A stretch of DNA of 64,000 nucleotides, from the NCBI RefSeq assembly GCF_003344865.1, contig NZ_CP031166.1, forward strand, positions 372,001 through 436,000. The letters run 5' to 3'. Source of the DNA: Euzebya pacifica (GTDB lineage Bacteria; Actinomycetota; Nitriliruptoria; Euzebyales; Euzebyaceae). The position numbers and the translations under genes were made by a program. Below, piece by piece: positions 63,446 to 64,000 of this stretch. The notes under the pieces were generated by a model that ran no database searches, had not been told where the DNA came from, and saw only the letters and a program-made list of their open reading frames with translations. How positions within the stretch are numbered: the stretch's first letter is position 1; every line of letters begins with the position of its first letter.

Positions 63446-64000
63446 GCCCAAGGGGCGTCTGCGTCGGTGAGCGGCGGGGCCTGATCGAGCAGAGTCGGCT
63501 GTGGTTGTGCGAACACCAGCAGCAGGCGACTGACGAGCTTGCCCAACCCGGCGTCGCGGAGCGATTGTTCCACGGTGTAGGGGTCTGCGGTCGGGCGCGC
63601 CGCGTCGAGGTCGATCGGGATGTCGTCCCTGATGGTCATCAGCCGTTGGTTGCGACGGGTCAGGGAGTCGGAGGACTCCCAGTCGTCTATCAGGTCATCG
63701 GCGCGTTTGCGGCCGATGACCGACCGGCAGCGGATCGGGTCGGCCACCGCCTGCTCGATGGAGGGGAAGGCGGCGAGCAGAGTGACGGCGGTCTTCTTGC
63801 CGATGCCGGGGACGCCGTTGAGATTGTCGCTCTTGTCGCCCCTGAGCGCTGCGTAGTCGGTGTACTGGTCGGGTGCCACCCCGGTTGTCCGCTTGATCCC
63901 CTCGGCATCCAGCAGCTCGGCTGCGTGCAGGCCCGACTTCATCCGGAGCACCCGTGTGGTGGGTGTGACCAGACCGAAGGCGTCCTTGTCGGAGGTCGCA
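63442..64000 (-). CDS. 5'-3' exonuclease (PolI N-domain/FEN family), C-terminal part
   Basis: The frame enters from the right edge with TSDKDAFGLVTPTTRVLRMK and continues for about 186 residues. The active-site Asp segment (SDKDAF), YTDYAALRGDKSDNLNGVPG (metal ligands and helix-three-turn-helix) and IGKKTAVTLLAAF are clear. These enzymes remove RNA primers and flaps. The product stops shortly after the H3TH region (APPLTDADAPWA), so it is a stand-alone exonuclease rather than a full DNA polymerase I. Confidence 0.9.
   Translation of the reverse strand, partial: ATSDKDAFGLVTPTTRVLRMKSGLHAAELLDAEGIKRTTGVAPDQYTDYAALRGDKSDNLNGVPGIGKKTAVTLLAAFPSIEQAVADPIRCRSVIGRKRADDLIDDWESSDSLTRRNQRLMTIRDDIPIDLDAARPTADPYTVEQSLRDAGLGKLVSRLLLVFAQPQPTLLDQAPPLTDADAPWA

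Overview
The window is very GC-rich, densely packed and mostly read on the minus strand. It carries a WhiB-like regulator, GTG and TTG starts, short or absent 5' leaders, and two secreted proteins with cell-wall-binding type 2 (CWB2-like) repeats. Together these point to an Actinomycetota member, plausibly a deep-branching Nitriliruptoria/Euzebya-like lineage; that placement is inference. No rRNA or tRNA gene was seen.

Layout. 1-3.7 kb: the 5' part of a sigma-70 factor, a divergent superfamily II helicase operon and small unknown genes. 3.7-13.7 kb: a lipoprotein, a 1262-residue membrane-anchored coiled-coil protein, a large fibronectin-III prepilin, and a divergent pair made of an anchored protein and a LamG-type prepilin. 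13.7-21.3 kb: a WhiB-like protein, small proteins, two prepilins, an M23 peptidase, a divergent-sequence prepilin peptidase and a 747-residue sigma factor with a Cys/His-rich tail. 21.7-27.4 kb: a CAP-domain CWB2 protein, a membrane protein, a heavily frameshifted nucleotidyltransferase (AbiEii-like) pseudogene and a second CWB2 protein. 27.5-58 kb: the type IV pilus region, with a 1955-residue fibronectin-III prepilin, a small prepilin, the probable major pilin with a structured leader, a PilM-like paralogue, pilO, pilN, pilM, pilT, an embedded ribbon-helix-helix regulator with a dense operator, pilC and pilB. It is followed by minor prepilins, including a 1703-residue LamG plus Ig-like protein and a PilX/GspK-like protein. 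58-64 kb: a membrane protein, a 728-residue zinc-motif protein behind a canonical promoter/operator, a repeat-rich Cys/His protein, a small membrane protein and the C-terminal part of a 5'-3' exonuclease.

How it fits together. PilB and PilT are the motors, PilC the platform, PilM/N/O the alignment complex and the A24-like enzyme the processing peptidase. At least ten type III-signal prepilins are present, four of them with long adhesive modules, so the likely product is a surface fibre with very large minor pilins. A 14-bp motif close to CCGGNCGACCRTNA occurs at least 15 times, usually 5-10 nt before a start codon. It links most pilus genes, the CWB2 genes and several unknown membrane proteins into one apparent regulon with leaderless or short-leader transcripts. 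The sigma factors and the WhiB-like protein are natural but untested candidates for its control.
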